A DNA stretch of 64,000 nt from assembly GCA_025331125.1 (NCBI GenBank), contig JAOALB010000210.1, forward strand, positions 1-64,000. Direction: 5' to 3'. The position numbers were made by a program, and so were the translations under genes. Position 1 is the stretch's first letter. Each line of letters opens with the position of its first letter. Positions 11,443 to 24,500 of the stretch are shown in pieces. The notes below the pieces were generated by a model that was not told the origin of the DNA, searched no databases, and saw nothing but the letters and a program-made list of their open reading frames with translations. The DNA comes from Mycogone perniciosa. Its lineage: Eukaryota; Ascomycota; Sordariomycetes; Hypocreales; Hypocreaceae.

Positions 11443-13272
11443 ATGCCTGGAGGTAAACGCCAAAAGCTCGCTGCTACAGGGGCTTCATCCCTAGGCAAGA
11501 GAAACTTGCCCCGAAAATCCAAAACAGCACAACGCAATGCTCTCGCGTCAGGCAGCGACTCGGAATTTGCACCAGATCCCACGGAGAACAGGAGCAAGAA
11601 GCGAAAAGTAGCATCGTCCTCTTCTACCTCCCGTTCATCGAAACAAGACGACGGTCTCTTTCAACGTCTCTTTGACCAAGATGCCCGCGTGTCTGCGGAA
11701 GAAACATGCGTCCCGCCATCGCGCCTACATTCAGTCATGTATCACCGGCCTCTGCTATTAGATGAACAACTCGGTCGCCCAGGTCGCAGGTCTCTTCTAT
11801 CTTGGTTCGATTCTGTTAGTGAGAGTCGCTCTATGCCCTGGCGTAAGCCCTGGGTGAACCCCCGGGACATCTCAGATCCTGCTGAGCTGCGACGAACCCT
11901 TGAACAGCGAGCTTATCAAGTCTGGATCAGTGAAATTATGTTGCAGCAGACGCGCGTGGCAGTCGTCATCGACTACTGGAACCGCTGGATGTCCAAATGG
12001 CCCACCATTCAAGACCTAGCTGTTGCCAAGTCGGAGGATGTTCTCGCTGCGTGGAGTGGTCTTGGGTATTACAGTCGCGCAACGCGGATTCACGAGGCGG
12101 CCAAACTCGCAGTGAATGACCCTGGACTGAAGGGCCTCTTGCCATCATCGGCTAAGGAGCTTGAAGCCAAAATGCCAGGGGTTGGCCGGTACACTGCTGG
12201 CGCCATCTCTTCTATTGTCTTTGGTCAGGCAGAGCCGATGGTTGATGGCAATGTGTTACGCGTGCTGAGTCGGCAGCTGGGGATACATGGCAACATAAAG
12301 ACGAATAAGGCGGTTATTGACATGATATGGGCTGCGGCCGATGCCATTGTCAAAGCTACGTCTGCATGTGATGGTGATGATTCCGAGGGTGTCGCCAATG
12401 GAGAGCCAAACGATAGGCCTGGGCGATGGGGCCAGGGGCTCATGGAGTTGGGGAGCACAGTCTGCACGCCAAAGCCAAATTGCTCCCTTTGTCCCATAAC
12501 ATCGACGTGTCGTGTTTACAATGAGGGCCAGGCTATGACCAAAGCAGCGGGTGATGCAGCCGGCAGCGTCGATATTGAAGACCTCTGCAGTCTGTGTGAG
12601 CCGTTTGAAGATGGCATGGAAGACAGCGGCGAGGAACCATCACCCAAAGATGGCAAAGGAAGCTCAAAGAAATCTGCATCCAAGTCAACGAATCAGCCTA
12701 CCTTGGCGTCATTCGCTTTCACCAGAAAGACCAATGGTGCCTCGGCCACAAATGCCAAACCTGCCAAGGCAAACATCGAGACAATCGCCAACTACGCCCG
12801 CAAATTCCCCGTAAAGTTCATCAAGAAGGCTGTACGAGAGGAAGAGACACTCGTTTGCGCCATCAGACGCAGCAGTAATGGGCACTACCTTATTCACCGC
12901 CGGCCACTGAAGGGTCTGTTAGCTGGCCTCTGGGAACTTCCTAGTAAAGTGATGGAGATGCCAACGAAGGGGACCGTCTCTTCAAAGAAGCGGGAGCAGA
13001 TGGCGCGTGCCTATGTGTCAAGTTTGGTGGGTGGAAAGAAAGGGAATGTTGAATACGCTGGTGAACTTGGAAGCGTGCCCTGGCTATTTTCGCACATCAA
13101 ATTGACGATGCATGTGTACGTCTTTACGGTAGATGGTGCGGAAGAGGGAGAGGATAGCGCCGAGAGTCGATGGGTTCTTGACGTCAATGCAGAATCGATG
13201 GGTACTGGGATGCGCAAATGTTGGGCCATGGTGAAGGAAGCAGCAGAACTGGAGGAAACATGTCACACATGA
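11443..13272 (+). CDS. A/G-specific adenine DNA glycosylase (MutY/MYH homologue)
   Basis: Removes adenine mispaired with 8-oxoguanine in nuclear and probably mitochondrial DNA base-excision repair. A single uninterrupted exon encodes 609 aa. Residues 1-60 are basic and Ser-rich with KKRK-type nuclear-localisation signals. The glycosylase core shows ISEIMLQQT with the expected catalytic Glu at about 164, the helix-hairpin-helix PGVGRYTAG at 245-253 and the catalytic Asp in VDGNV at about 268. An iron-sulfur cluster follows with Cys 341, 347, 350 and 356 (C-X5-C-X2-C-X5-C, one residue shorter in the first gap than the bacterial C-X6-C). A Ser/Lys-rich linker leads to a NUDIX-like C-terminal domain (RRPLKGLLAGLWELP near 485-500) that in MutY reads 8-oxoG. 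The protein is longer than bacterial MutY mainly through the N-terminus and linker. Confidence 0.95.
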   Translation: MPGGKRQKLAATGASSLGKRNLPRKSKTAQRNALASGSDSEFAPDPTENRSKKRKVASSSSTSRSSKQDDGLFQRLFDQDARVSAEETCVPPSRLHSVMYHRPLLLDEQLGRPGRRSLLSWFDSVSESRSMPWRKPWVNPRDISDPAELRRTLEQRAYQVWISEIMLQQTRVAVVIDYWNRWMSKWPTIQDLAVAKSEDVLAAWSGLGYYSRATRIHEAAKLAVNDPGLKGLLPSSAKELEAKMPGVGRYTAGAISSIVFGQAEPMVDGNVLRVLSRQLGIHGNIKTNKAVIDMIWAAADAIVKATSACDGDDSEGVANGEPNDRPGRWGQGLMELGSTVCTPKPNCSLCPITSTCRVYNEGQAMTKAAGDAAGSVDIEDLCSLCEPFEDGMEDSGEEPSPKDGKGSSKKSASKSTNQPTLASFAFTRKTNGASATNAKPAKANIETIANYARKFPVKFIKKAVREEETLVCAIRRSSNGHYLIHRRPLKGLLAGLWELPSKVMEMPTKGTVSSKKREQMARAYVSSLVGGKKGNVEYAGELGSVPWLFSHIKLTMHVYVFTVDGAEEGEDSAESRWVLDVNAESMGTGMRKCWAMVKEAAELEETCHT

Positions 13273-14084
13273 TTCATGGGGCCGGTCTATTCCATTTACG
13301 AGGGTCTCACGATACGGTCTGCCGGAAAGGAATGCGTATTAATGCTGTAATATTGTATTATGTTGTATAGTAGAGTCTATGGGTAGAGTTGGATGGAGGC
13401 GTACTAGGCTCTCAGGATACAGTCTGGTGACGCTAGACTACTGAGGCATTGCAAGCATTGACGGACATATAGAGATGAAGGCATAGTAATGCGTGTCGCA
13501 TCAAGTCTGTTCCTGCATGTTGACGGAATGATCTTCAGGTACCGTCGATCATGAATGACATGATATTGCGAAAGTGGTTGGCACATGCATGTGGCACATG
13601 GTGGCGGATTGACAGACATACACGAGTGGTACTCGCAATACGCGATTAGCGCAGCGAATTCTGCAACTGATGGATTCTCTCATCTGCAATAATTCATTAA
13701 TAATATCTGCTTAATTGCAATGCTGCTGCGACGTTTTACTGGCGGATGACCTACAGCAATTAATTAGTATTAGTTGGCTTCTGGAGCTGTGGCTGGTGAA
13801 TTTATCGCGGCCTACTGATTCGTGGTCGATTTTCTCCCCCGCAGTGTCGTCGTGTCGTGTCTTCTGCTAGTAGTATTATTCTCCCCTCTCAGATAGTGTC
13901 TCTCTGTCTACGTCGACGCATTGCCGCTTGCCAAGGTAACAACAATGGGCAATATCGAGTCAACCGGCTTTCTGTGTGAGGCTAATCATCAATTCGTAGG
14001 CCTCAGGCGTCTCCCGCCCGTCTTCCCGCCCGTCTCCCGAACCCGAACGCAAGCCCGAACCAAACCAATACGATCGCTGTCGCC
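13273..14084. other. Intergenic, no gene seen
   Basis: Holds the 3' UTR of the glycosylase gene and a pyrimidine-rich leader (about 13830-14080) before coactosin. Short ORFs here are not supported. Confidence 0.6.
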
Positions 14085-14525
14085 ATGTCTGGCCTCGACG
14101 CCCCCGAAATCGCGACGGCCTATGATGCCGTTCGCAACGACAAGGAAGAGACCAACTGGCTGCTCATCTCATACGCAGCGCCCACGGGCAACAAGATGAC
14201 GCTGACCAAGACGGGCACTGGCGGCCTCAGCGAGATGGCCGCGTCGCTGGACGACGGCCAGGTGCAGTACGGATACGTGCGGATCGAGTATGCCAACGAC
14301 AAGGAGAGCAAGCGGATCAAGTTTGTGCTGGTGATCTGGATTGGCGAGCACACCAAGGTGATGCGCAAGGCGCGGGTCAGCGTGGAGAGCGGCGATGTGA
14401 AGAAAGCACTCGGGCACATCAGCCTGGCCATTACGGCGTCCGACAAAGACGAGCTGAAAGAGGACGACATTGTGAAGAGCCTAAGACAGGCGGGCGGCGC
14501 AGATTACAACGGAGGACGGGGGTAG
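14085..14525 (+). CDS. Coactosin-like actin-binding protein (ADF-H domain)
   Basis: Cytoplasmic F-actin binding protein of the ADF/cofilin-homology superfamily. The single exon encodes 146 aa, the usual coactosin length. The start MSGLDAPEIATAYDAVRND matches the conserved coactosin beginning; the ADF-H fold follows, with TNWLLISY (strand), YGYVRIEY, KFVLVIWIGE and MRKARVSV with the following helix region characteristic of coactosin. The C-terminal Gly-rich tail (GGADYNGGRG) is typical of fungal members. An upstream ATG in another frame is ignored because it would break the conserved start. Confidence 0.93.
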   Translation: MSGLDAPEIATAYDAVRNDKEETNWLLISYAAPTGNKMTLTKTGTGGLSEMAASLDDGQVQYGYVRIEYANDKESKRIKFVLVIWIGEHTKVMRKARVSVESGDVKKALGHISLAITASDKDELKEDDIVKSLRQAGGADYNGGRG

Positions 14526-15821
14526 AGTGGACGGAGCATTCTGATTATTATTACTACTACGGAGTAGAGGTTATCATGATGGATGGCATAAAGCATTAGA
14601 TGATGGGATGACTGATAATAAATACACTTGGACATATAGATCAATGCTCTCGTACGAGTATTATTAGAATAGTAGTACTCTGTACTAGTCGTGGCTCTGG
14701 ACCACAAGGGGGGATGCGGTGTAATACGGATAGACGGCTCATGAGAGAGGGACTCGCAATGTGATATGACGGGATATATGTGACTACTGCTTGGACTTGT
14801 GGCTCTTATCTATCTTTCTATTACACTAGCAGTGTTTATTTCATCACCCCCCTGTTCAACATTATTTCCCAACGGCCCACTAAGGATCCAGACCAGAGTC
14901 TTCTCTTGTCTGCCTCTCCAGAGTCCAAACTCGTCACACTTACCTCATCGCCCGGCTTGCCTACGTATTGCATCTACGAGTATCTATCTACTACGTATGT
15001 ACTAGTATGTGTGTATGTATGTCTTCTCGGGCGCTCAAAGCCATAGGACGCTTGGCAAAGGTCCCGTTCATTATCCCTCCACCGAGAAACCCCAATTCCA
15101 GCCAATTCTAGACATGGAAAAGAAGAAGAAGATTCTTTAGCCCCCGGTTTCTGACGTAGGTGGGCGTCGGTCAAATCGCTAAACAGCCTATCAAGATGAT
15201 GCATATCGCTCCATATCGCTGGAGAACCATGGAGCACCCCTGTTTAGCGAGCCTTCTTTGGACACATGGCGCCGCCCAAGCGACCAACAACATCCTTTCG
15301 GCTCGAGCTTTGCTGATTTGACAAGCCTGTGACAGGCGACCGACGGCCGTGTCGCATTTTTTTGCGGTTTTTTACGAAGTGCGACGATGATCATTCCAAG
15401 CTTCGTCTACGGAGTACGCTTGAAGCGTAAAAAGACGGCCCCCCCTCCCCACTGGTGTTAAAGTGTTGGGGAAAACTTTTAGCTTTTACATACATATCAT
15501 GACCAAACATCCCATATTCTTTGCCATCTGAAAGGCTTCATCCCGCTCTCTGTGGTTGAGCACGCGAGCTGCTACTGTTGCTGCTGTTGCTGCTTACTTG
15601 CATGGTCTTATGCGACCACCACACGTGCGCGCAAATCTCGCAATTGTCGCTCTCGTGCCTCGTTTCCTCTTCCTCCTCCATCTCGCCCTCTTCCTCTTCC
15701 TCTTTCTCATATTCCTCTCGACCTGCCCTGTGTCCGGTGAACCAACCCGCCCAATACTCGGCGAGCCATCTCGCGGCGCGCATTCTCTAACCCATAGTCC
15801 TCCGCTCTCTGCCACTGCGCC
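14526..15821. other. Intergenic with long pyrimidine-rich leader, no gene seen
   Basis: Contains the motif TACGGAGTA at 14558 and 15408. From about 15540 to 15760 the plus strand is strongly CT-rich (TCTTCCTC repeats), which suits the 5' leader and core promoter of the downstream permease. No ORF is supported. Confidence 0.6.
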
Positions 15822-17717
15822 ATGACGTCCAGGGCCTCCTCTAGCGGTCCTCCGCCCAACAAGATGGACACCAAGCTCCAGAACGACGCGAGCCTCGCCA
15901 ACGAGCAGGATCCCTCTGCCGACTACCTTCTCGAGGCCCTCGGATACAAGCCCGAGCTATCGCGCAATCGCTCGACGTTCCAGGTCGCCTTCATGTCCTT
16001 CGTCCTCGCCTCGATCCCCTACGGCTTGGCCACCACGCTCTACTACCCGATTGTGGGAGGCGGTCCGGTCAATATCATCTGGGGATGGGTCGCCGTATCA
16101 GCCATTATTGTCTGTGTTGCTGCGTCTCTGGGTGAAATCACAAGTGTCTATCCCACTGCTGGAGGTACTTTTTGAAACCATTCTCTGTCTATTCTTCCAG
16201 CAAGCTGGGAACCATTACCTTTATAACCATGACCACGTAATTGATCACCCCTTTTCTCTAGGCGTCTATTACCAGGCTTTCATGCTTTCGCCCCCTAAAT
16301 GGAGGCGTATTGCTAGTTGGATCTGCGGCTGGCTCTTTGTTGTTGGCAACATCACAATTACCCTGGCCGTCAACTTTGGCACCACACTCTTCTTCGTCTC
16401 GTGCATTAACGTGTTTGAGAAAGAACCGGGTGTTGGCATCTTTGCTGGCGAGACGTACCAGGTATTCCTGATCTTCTTGGCCATCACATTGCTCTGCAAT
16501 GCCGTGTCTGCCCTCGGGAACAAATGGCTTCCTTGGTTGGATGTAAGTAGTGCACTCCCCCTTCCCCCCTTATCCTCCTCTCATCTGCTGGCAATGGCTT
16601 CTCGTTTTTCCATAGTGTGATTCTCCGCTGATCCCTGAAAAAGACGGCTGCTGTCTTTTGGACATTTGCTGGCGTCATTGCCATCATGGTCACCATCCTC
16701 GTCTTGGCCAAGGAAGGTCGTCGTGATGCCAAGTGGGTCTTCACTGATTTCGAGGCCTACTCTGGCTGGCCTGACGGCTGGTCCTTTTGCGTTGGCCTGC
16801 TTCACGCCGCCTATGCGACCTCATCGACGGGAATGATCGTCTCGTAAGTCCCTAGTCCAACACAGTTAGTGTTTGTGTGTCTCTTGGGTCATTAACGTTT
16901 GCCCCTTAGCATGTGTGAAGAGGTCCAGGAGCCCTCGACCCAGGTCCCCAAGGCCATGGTCGCCACCATCTTCATCAACACCATTGCCGGCCTGCTGTTC
17001 CTCATCCCGCTTGTCTTCGTCATGCCTGATCTCGAGATGCTGGCCAACCTCGCGTCTGGGCAGCCAGTTCCCCCGATCATCAAGTCCGCCGTCGGTTCTG
17101 CGGGTGGTGCTATCGGCCTCCTTTTCCCCATCATGGTCCTGGCCATCATTTGCGGTATCGGTTGCACAACCGCCGCATCACGCTGTACCTGGGCTTTTGC
17201 CAGAGACGGCGCCATCCCAGGTGCCAAGTGGTGGATCAAAGTCAACAAGACGCTCGACGTGCCCCTCAACGCCATGATGCTCAGCATGGCAGTGCAGATC
17301 ATCCTCGGCGTCCTCTACTTCGGCTCCTCAGCTGCTTTCAACGCCTTCTCCGGCGTCGGAGTCATCTGCCTGACCGCTTCGTACGCCACCCCGGTGGCCA
17401 TGAACCTGTTTACAGGACGAAAACAGGTGCGCAAGGGCAAGTATTACCTCGGCAGTCTTGGTGTCTTCTGCAACATCGTAACTATTGGTGCGTACTCCCA
17501 CCCCTTGTGAAGCTCTCGGCTCTTTGTCTGGCTTACCTTTGCAGCTTGGTCTCTGTTGGCTCTGCCACTGTTTTGCATGCCCTCGATCATCCCTGTCACG
17601 GCCGCCACGGTCAACTATGCCCCGGTTGTCTTCGTCGCTGCCACTCTCATCTCTGGCATCTGGTACTGGGTATGGGGTCACAAGAACTACGCCGGCCCGC
17701 CTGTACACGAGGATTAA
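15822..17717 (+). CDS. APC-superfamily amino-acid/choline permease
   Basis: Membrane transporter of the fungal amino-acid/choline/GABA permease group. Five exons splice in frame: 15822-16164, 16262-16542, 16644-16843, 16910-17487 and 17545-17717 (1575 nt, 524 aa). The N-terminal cytoplasmic tail (about 55 residues, Ser/Asp-rich) is followed by about twelve hydrophobic segments. Conserved features are the TM1 region SIPYGLATTLYYP, the stretch GEITSVYPTAGG just before intron 1, the EEVQEPSTQVPKAM block after TM6 and the CTTAASRCTWAFARDGAIPG block, all typical of HNM1/UGA4-type permeases. Substrate is inferred only at the level of amines or amino acids. The start is ambiguous between 15822 (MTSRASSS) and the in-frame ATG at 15864 (MDTKLQND). 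Confidence 0.92.
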
Positions 17718-18565
17718 GAATGACGACATGCCGTAGTGAAGAGGAGGGAGGGGGGCTGTTTGGATATACCCAGTGGTGCTTGTGGAGGTGCGTGCCCATG
17801 TTTGATATGACGAAGCTACATAGCAGTACAAAACTACTCTAGTATAATTGTGTTCAAGCGGTTGTATATTGGTCTTTGCGGCTCTTAAAAGCGGTGTGTT
17901 GTAAGTGGTATCCCAACAAAGCTTAAATTTGATCTTTTGAGATCGATATCCCAGTTTGAGACAGACGATACTGCCCATCGTGATCACTTTGAAGCATACG
18001 TCTTTCTCTTTTCTGCTCAAATGGATAGATTAAAATCAATGGCAGCTGACATATGTGCAGATAACGTTTGCATGCACAGCGGTCATGTGCCACTGCAGTG
18101 CCTCAAGCCATGGAAATGTTGGCATTTATCATAATGGTGTAGGAGCTCGCAGGTGTTAGCGACAGATGGACAAGGCAGCTCCTTGCTCAACGTGCAATGC
18201 AATGAAATAAAATGAAACGAAACGAGGTAAATTGACACGCCAGTTTACTCATTTTGGGAACACAGAGAGGAGAAAACAAACCAGGCTTTTTCGTAATTGG
18301 GAAGACGCTCCAGGGTAGGCCCAGACACTTGTCAAGTCAAAACGAGCAGCAGGGTCTCCCATGGAAGCAAGGAGTTTGTTCGTTCTCGGAGCCCTCGATG
18401 CGGTCAAAAGCTGAGCATTTTCATTAATGAGATTTCGACACCAAAATGGCGCGACTGAAAATTTGCTCACGAAATTGCTACGGTCGCGTGACAGTCTGGG
18501 CTGAACGTGACATAACACAGATCTGCAACGTTGATGAGAAGCCATCACGAAGTGTAGCAACTTTC

Positions 18566-18597
<32 letters not shown>

Positions 18598-21500
18598 CTC
18601 CAACCTCCCTCCATGCGAGCAAAAGACAGCTATGGATCCCTAGACAGACTAACCGAGTAGTATTTTCGGATTGCCAATGGGTGCTGTGTAACCCTCACCG
18701 CCCGTCACTGGGCGCGTGCATACAATCCCAAGCTATCAAAGGCATGCATCTCAGCCATCTCCTCGCTCGTATAGCGCACCTACCTACCTGTATGGCGTAG
18801 GTGGTAGTTTGGAGTGCATATGCATTGGTCTGTCTGACGAACGGCGACGGATACGGAGTGCCTAACATCATGGCACAGTCCGACTACATCGATAGTACTA
18901 CACAAAATGGTCGGCGCCCATGAAACCTCCGGCATTATTGAAGCAAGCCATGGGTGACCACATTAGTTCTTGCGGGGAATGAGCGCTAGTTTGCGTCGCC
19001 TTCTTTGGTAGTTTCTGGACCGGCGTGCCATCGTACATTACATGATACGGCATCTAGAGCACTAGAGGCTATCCCCTCTCCCCGCTCCGCCTCTAGCTGA
19101 GCCCGCGGTTGTATGAAGCTTAATACGATGTCACTTGGGGATCGGTGTGGTGAGCTTCTGAGAGGGGAAACTCGAGGGGAGGGAGGGTTGGCTTTCGCCT
19201 TAATACCTGGTGGTATGGTATGGGATGGTATATGTGTGCACGTATGCTTCTGCTCATGTAGGCGTGTCAGACGCATGCACCCCGTAGACAGCCTCCGAGT
19301 ATCTATGTATTTCGTACATCGGGACACTGCCCAAGGCCACAGCAAACCCACTGCAATGGCATCGTCATTGAGTCTCTTGCTTCCCGTTCCATCATATCGA
19401 TGTTCCGTGCATGGGCAAGTACCAAGTACCGGGGCATAGTATGCACCTCATCGCACCTCATCGGTACAAAAACAGCAGCAAGTCTGGATATGGACAAGGG
19501 GGATACGGGATGGAGGAGCGCCGGATGCCACGGCGCTTCGCCAACTGAATGTTAGCAGCGGGTTGGAACGCCAGTGGTGTCTGTGCCTTCACCGTATTGC
19601 GACAACCGAACGCCATGTTGTGCCCATCACAGCTCCTTGCAGCACGAAATGGTGTATTGGCCCTGACGCCTGCTGATAAGGGTTGTCGCTAGAGGAATGG
19701 TGGTAGTACAAAGTATCTACGTCTCTCTGTATGCGGGCATGGCTGTGGTGGCTTTGTCTGTTATTGTCGATCAAAACGGCCACCGATCAGAACCTTTCAA
19801 CCATGCGTAGTGCCCTAGGTGCAAAAAGCACACCTAACCCATGATCCTAGCCTGATGTTTCTCTCTTGGGATCTGAGATCTTGGGGCAGAGCCAAATCAA
19901 CGGCGTGAGAGGATAGAACATTTGGATAGCACAAGACAACAGCCATCATCAGCATATCGTCATTGTGCGACCATGCCATATCACAGCTGCCCCATAGATC
20001 ATGGTATGTACGACGTATATGGCACTACGTCCTAGCAGTACCCCAATACTGCAAACCCCTGAGGTTCCTCATCCATCATTCTATGGTGGTGGGTGGTACT
20101 CCGTAGTTCTTTCAAACCAAGGATCTCAACATATTGCGCGCATCTTAGCACCGACTCATGGTGGACCGGCGAGCTTCTTAACGCGGTTGCATCAAACACC
20201 ACCTTTGCCGGAGTAGGCATTCGCTTCTAGCTCGACTCATCAAGCGTCGCGTCAAAACTACGCCGCGGAATAGCGTAATCTGGGGGATTGACCAAACAAA
20301 GATGCCGCTGCCTTACCCCGCCTTTTGGTCTTGATGCAAGTTTATAAAAAGCTCCTGGATGGATGGGTCGAATGGAGACTCAATAGTTGATACAGGGTGC
20401 GGAAGAAACGGCCCCCCAAACATATGATTCGCCTTATTATCAGTAATGAGGACGGAGGTTGGCCAATTTGTAAAGAAGCTGTTCGGTGCCTATTGTTACC
20501 ACACCGCAATGCAGGGAAGACAATGCCAAGCGGGCACTGAAGCTCGTGCTTTGGCAGCAGCGGTTTGTATGACATGATAGTGCACTTGTGCGGAGAGAAA
20601 AAGAACCCGAGGGGCACAACAGGCCATTTGATGTGTGGCGTTCTCGGCCACGAGGCTCTCCGGTCCCGTTGATTGGGGAACTTGTGTGCAAAGCGAAACA
20701 CAAGAGAATGACGGATGATCCGGCATCAATGACGGCGATGAGTATGTACACTGTACATAAACGAAACAGGGGTATGGCCATTGAACGAGGGAGGTTCTGC
20801 AAGGAGTACGGAGTATTAGTTAAGACTACTTCGTGGAGTGGATCGAACTGGCAAGTGTAAGCACATCTCCACGGAAGATACCAGCAACAATCCATAGCAG
20901 TAGGTCGTACGAGCATGGTGGTGTGCTTCGTACTTGGGGAGTTCGCACCAAGACATGGAAATGAGGGGGCCAATGCAAGGAAATTCCTTCAAAAAGTTGG
21001 CAGGATGAGGAGAACCTGGCACTGGATGCTGGCTGATATGATTGGAAGTCGAGCGCACGGCACAGGAGCCACTGGTGCGCAGCCTCTTTCACCTTGGCAT
21101 GCAGGCGAGCAAGCCCCCTCAGCCTCCTTGACCCCTCCAGAATCAGTCGGTGTGAAGATGGCTCCTGGGACCATGCAGCTCGTCTTCTGTGGTTGGCAAA
21201 CTCTGGATGGGCCACATCATCACCGGCCACGACTTCGTAGATTGCTGGGTATCACACAAACAGTCAAGAGTTCGCCGACAGCGATATGGTTATGCGAGAA
21301 GGGACCCCCAAGTCCTGATGGGTGGCTTTTCATCACAGGGTCCAAGACTGACGACTCGAAGACACGGGTGAAGCAGTACGGGTAGTACTCCGTAGCACTA
21401 CATCGATTGTTGGCGTGTAAATTACGCGCTGAGCCAATGGCCCACGGCACCTCTGGGGTAAAATGACCGAGATAACGGATGCTTCTCTTCCAGGGAATCT

Positions 21501-24500
21501 TATAATTAGTCAGATTGAGTTATTTTCCCGGGTGTTGAGACTCGACTTGCGCGCAGGTGAAGCTGTGGCCCATGCCCGTTCATGGTTGGATTGCATGCTG
21601 CGTATTTCCACAGAAAATGGTGACTTGTAACAAACATCGTATCGTGAGGTGGGGCGCCGACAGCGACGGGAGGTGGGTACGGATCGCTCCGACATGCATA
21701 GGCACAATTCAATTTCACGCTCCGGCGAGAAGGAATGCAAGAGATGAATGAACCTTGATCCCATCCATCCAGAACCATCACCTCATCATTTCGCGTGCTC
21801 GGCGCAAAACGCAGTGACTCTCAAGCTGGGATTACGATTCGAACTGACATGGTATTGTGCGTCCGTTGTCGGAGTCTCCGTTCGGTGGCGCTTCTCGACC
21901 TTTCGATATGCTCAACCCGGTCTGGCTCGGCTTCTGGGAATGTCACATATCTCAGGCGTGAATGTATTGATATGAGACATAGATCAACATCTAGACCTTT
22001 GTTTGTACACACATACTTCATGCACTGCGGTAATTAGATGAGGCAACAACCTCAAAGATCGCTGGGAAATAGCTCGTGTCCACAAGTCGAGCGTTTTCAA
22101 ACATGGGAGGATGCCCATACTGTGCCTTGGAACTTGCTCCTGGGGTTGTTGACTGCAGTTGGTTGTTCGGATCGCACCCTTGCTAGCGCCACTCGTAGCC
22201 TCGCAGGGGCAGGACTTGGCCGAACGATGTACTGATAAGCCAATTGTGGTGCCGTTTGCATCGAGATCAGAGACAATGCTCCCTGGCTGGCAATATCGAG
22301 GCTTGGCTTCCAGGGAGCATGAACAAGGTCGTGCGGCTGACGAGAGTCGGTTGAGTCGAGTGCAACATGGACGGCAACAGAGTGGGAAACGTCAGAAAGT
22401 GAGCCTTGATAGGGCCAATCGGCGTGTGTCAAGACCTCGAATCGGTCTGTGGGCTTGACTCGATACAGGAATGGATGGGTGTTTTTGTGCGAACGTATAA
22501 AATCCTATTCGATGGTCCGTGGAGTCTTACTGGACTGATGCTATCGACGCCAGACGGGATGTGGCCGCAAGGTTTGGACCACGGCGCTAAATAAAACCAC
22601 GGCGGATGGCGTTGTTGCGGACCATTACTACCGGTTCGATATTGAGCTCTAGCAGCCAACACTGGCCGTTGATATGATATGATGTGAGATGAGATGAGAT
22701 GGGACGAGATGAGGTGATCGAGACAAAGCCGCGATAGTGGAGAGTAGTACTTCGTAGTACTCGTAGTAGTGGCCATCTCTGCGCCTGTTGGGGCGTGTCG
22801 ATATTGTCTCGAGGGATGGTCTGACCTAGGTAGGCTGCATCGCCGCAGACTCGGAGTGTCGCGCGTCGGAAATAAAACTATCAACTCATGACAAGGCTCT
22901 CTCTCTCTCCTGGTTGTACGGGGAACAGTGCATTCCATTCCATGGGAACCCTTGCTGGGAACAATGCGGCGGAGATGTGACAAGACCTTGGATCACACAC
23001 ACTGTACGAGTACTTCGTACTGTCATTTGTTATCTGCATGGTTCAGACGCATCAGAAACCTGTCGTGCTTCCATGCGCTCGCAACGTGGGTCAAGCCCAG
23101 ACATGAATGTTTTGAAAATTTCCTTTTCGCTTAGGTGGTTGTTTTGGTGTTGGTGGGGCGGGCACTGAGACTGTATCTGCACGGCGTCCATTTTTGACGA
23201 TCAATGCTACCACTCCGTACGAGAGGCTGAGGAGAGGTGATGGCGCCATGGGATGACATGCAGTGGTGGGAGATGCAACGCCATGCGAAGACGGCTGTAC
23301 TCGCACTTTGTAGCAGTGGTATGATGACTCGATAGGCGAATGGTGTGCTGCGCTGAGTGGGAATTGTTGGGGAATTTGCCTTCGCGCGGTTGCTGCCAGG
23401 ACCATCCTCGTATACACAAACAGATATACCTGCGCCATGCAGATAGATCATGGATGATTAGCTGTGTGGCGTCCGAGTCGGAGATGTTCAATTCCGCCGC
23501 ACGCAACCTGAGGGATTGCATCCTGCCTGGGTGCTACGCTGTTTGATAACGGTCAGAAGATCCAACCGAATACGCAAGTCAGTCAATCAGTCAGCCAGTC
23601 ACCTGTCATGTCAGTATCGCAATGCAATTTGGATCCAGAGACGAGACGGGAGAGAAGTTGATCAAAAATCAAATCAAATGCCAATTGCGTTGTGAGAGGC
23701 TCAATGCCCCTGACCTGACCACAGACCACACACCGAGCAGCAGTGGTAGTAGCTAGCATCGAAGCGCCGGAGAGATCTCTCATCATCCAATCATCAGATT
23801 CTGAGCCGATGACGGCCCGGGCGTCCGTACCAGCAATGGCATGGCTGCTAGAAGGTGGTAGGATTGGTAGAGTTTGGTTTGGAATGGATGGTGAGAAACA
23901 CTGCACCAGTGCTCGGGCTAGCTAGCTGGTGCTGGTTGGACCAGCGACAAAACCGCTCTCTGTGGCTCTGTAGCTCTGTGGCTTGCCCCTAGTTAGCAGT
24001 GGCCCGTGCAGCGCAACAGGGCTCTGTTCTTATCTCTGGGCGCTGACAAAGTGGTACTGTGGCTGATGCAGGAATTTTGTCTGCCAAGAATCCCATGGAA
24101 TCATGACACAGGAAGCCGGGGGCGAGATATGACCACAAAATCGAATTTGTTGTGGTTTTCAGCCGTTTATTCCATTTCCTTACGTATTTCATTTCGTTTT
24201 TGTCTCAAACCCTCACTTCCGGGATTATGAATGGTCGAGAGGGCGTCAAGGCGTAAAAAGCGGATGTTACGGGGTTATCTCTAGTGGGCAGATGCGTACC
24301 AAGTACTCCGTAGTAATACATCGTAATCTGCGTGTAATCGCGAGATAGGTGATAGCGACCAATGATCTAGACCTTTGGGCACGAATTGGCTTCCTTCGCT
24401 GCTACTCCAGATTATATGCAGAGGCATGTATGTATGTATTCAGTGCTTCATGCCCGTCCTCCACTGAGCGAAAATCTGAGTCCAGTAACGCATTACACGT

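Noticed and set aside
17328..18020. 230-codon minus-strand frame overlapping the permease 3' end
   Set aside because: Antisense of the permease exon extended into 3' UTR; low-complexity and unsupported.
22429..22983. 184-codon minus-strand frame
   Set aside because: It translates the GATGA microsatellite as SSHLISSH repeats and resembles no protein.
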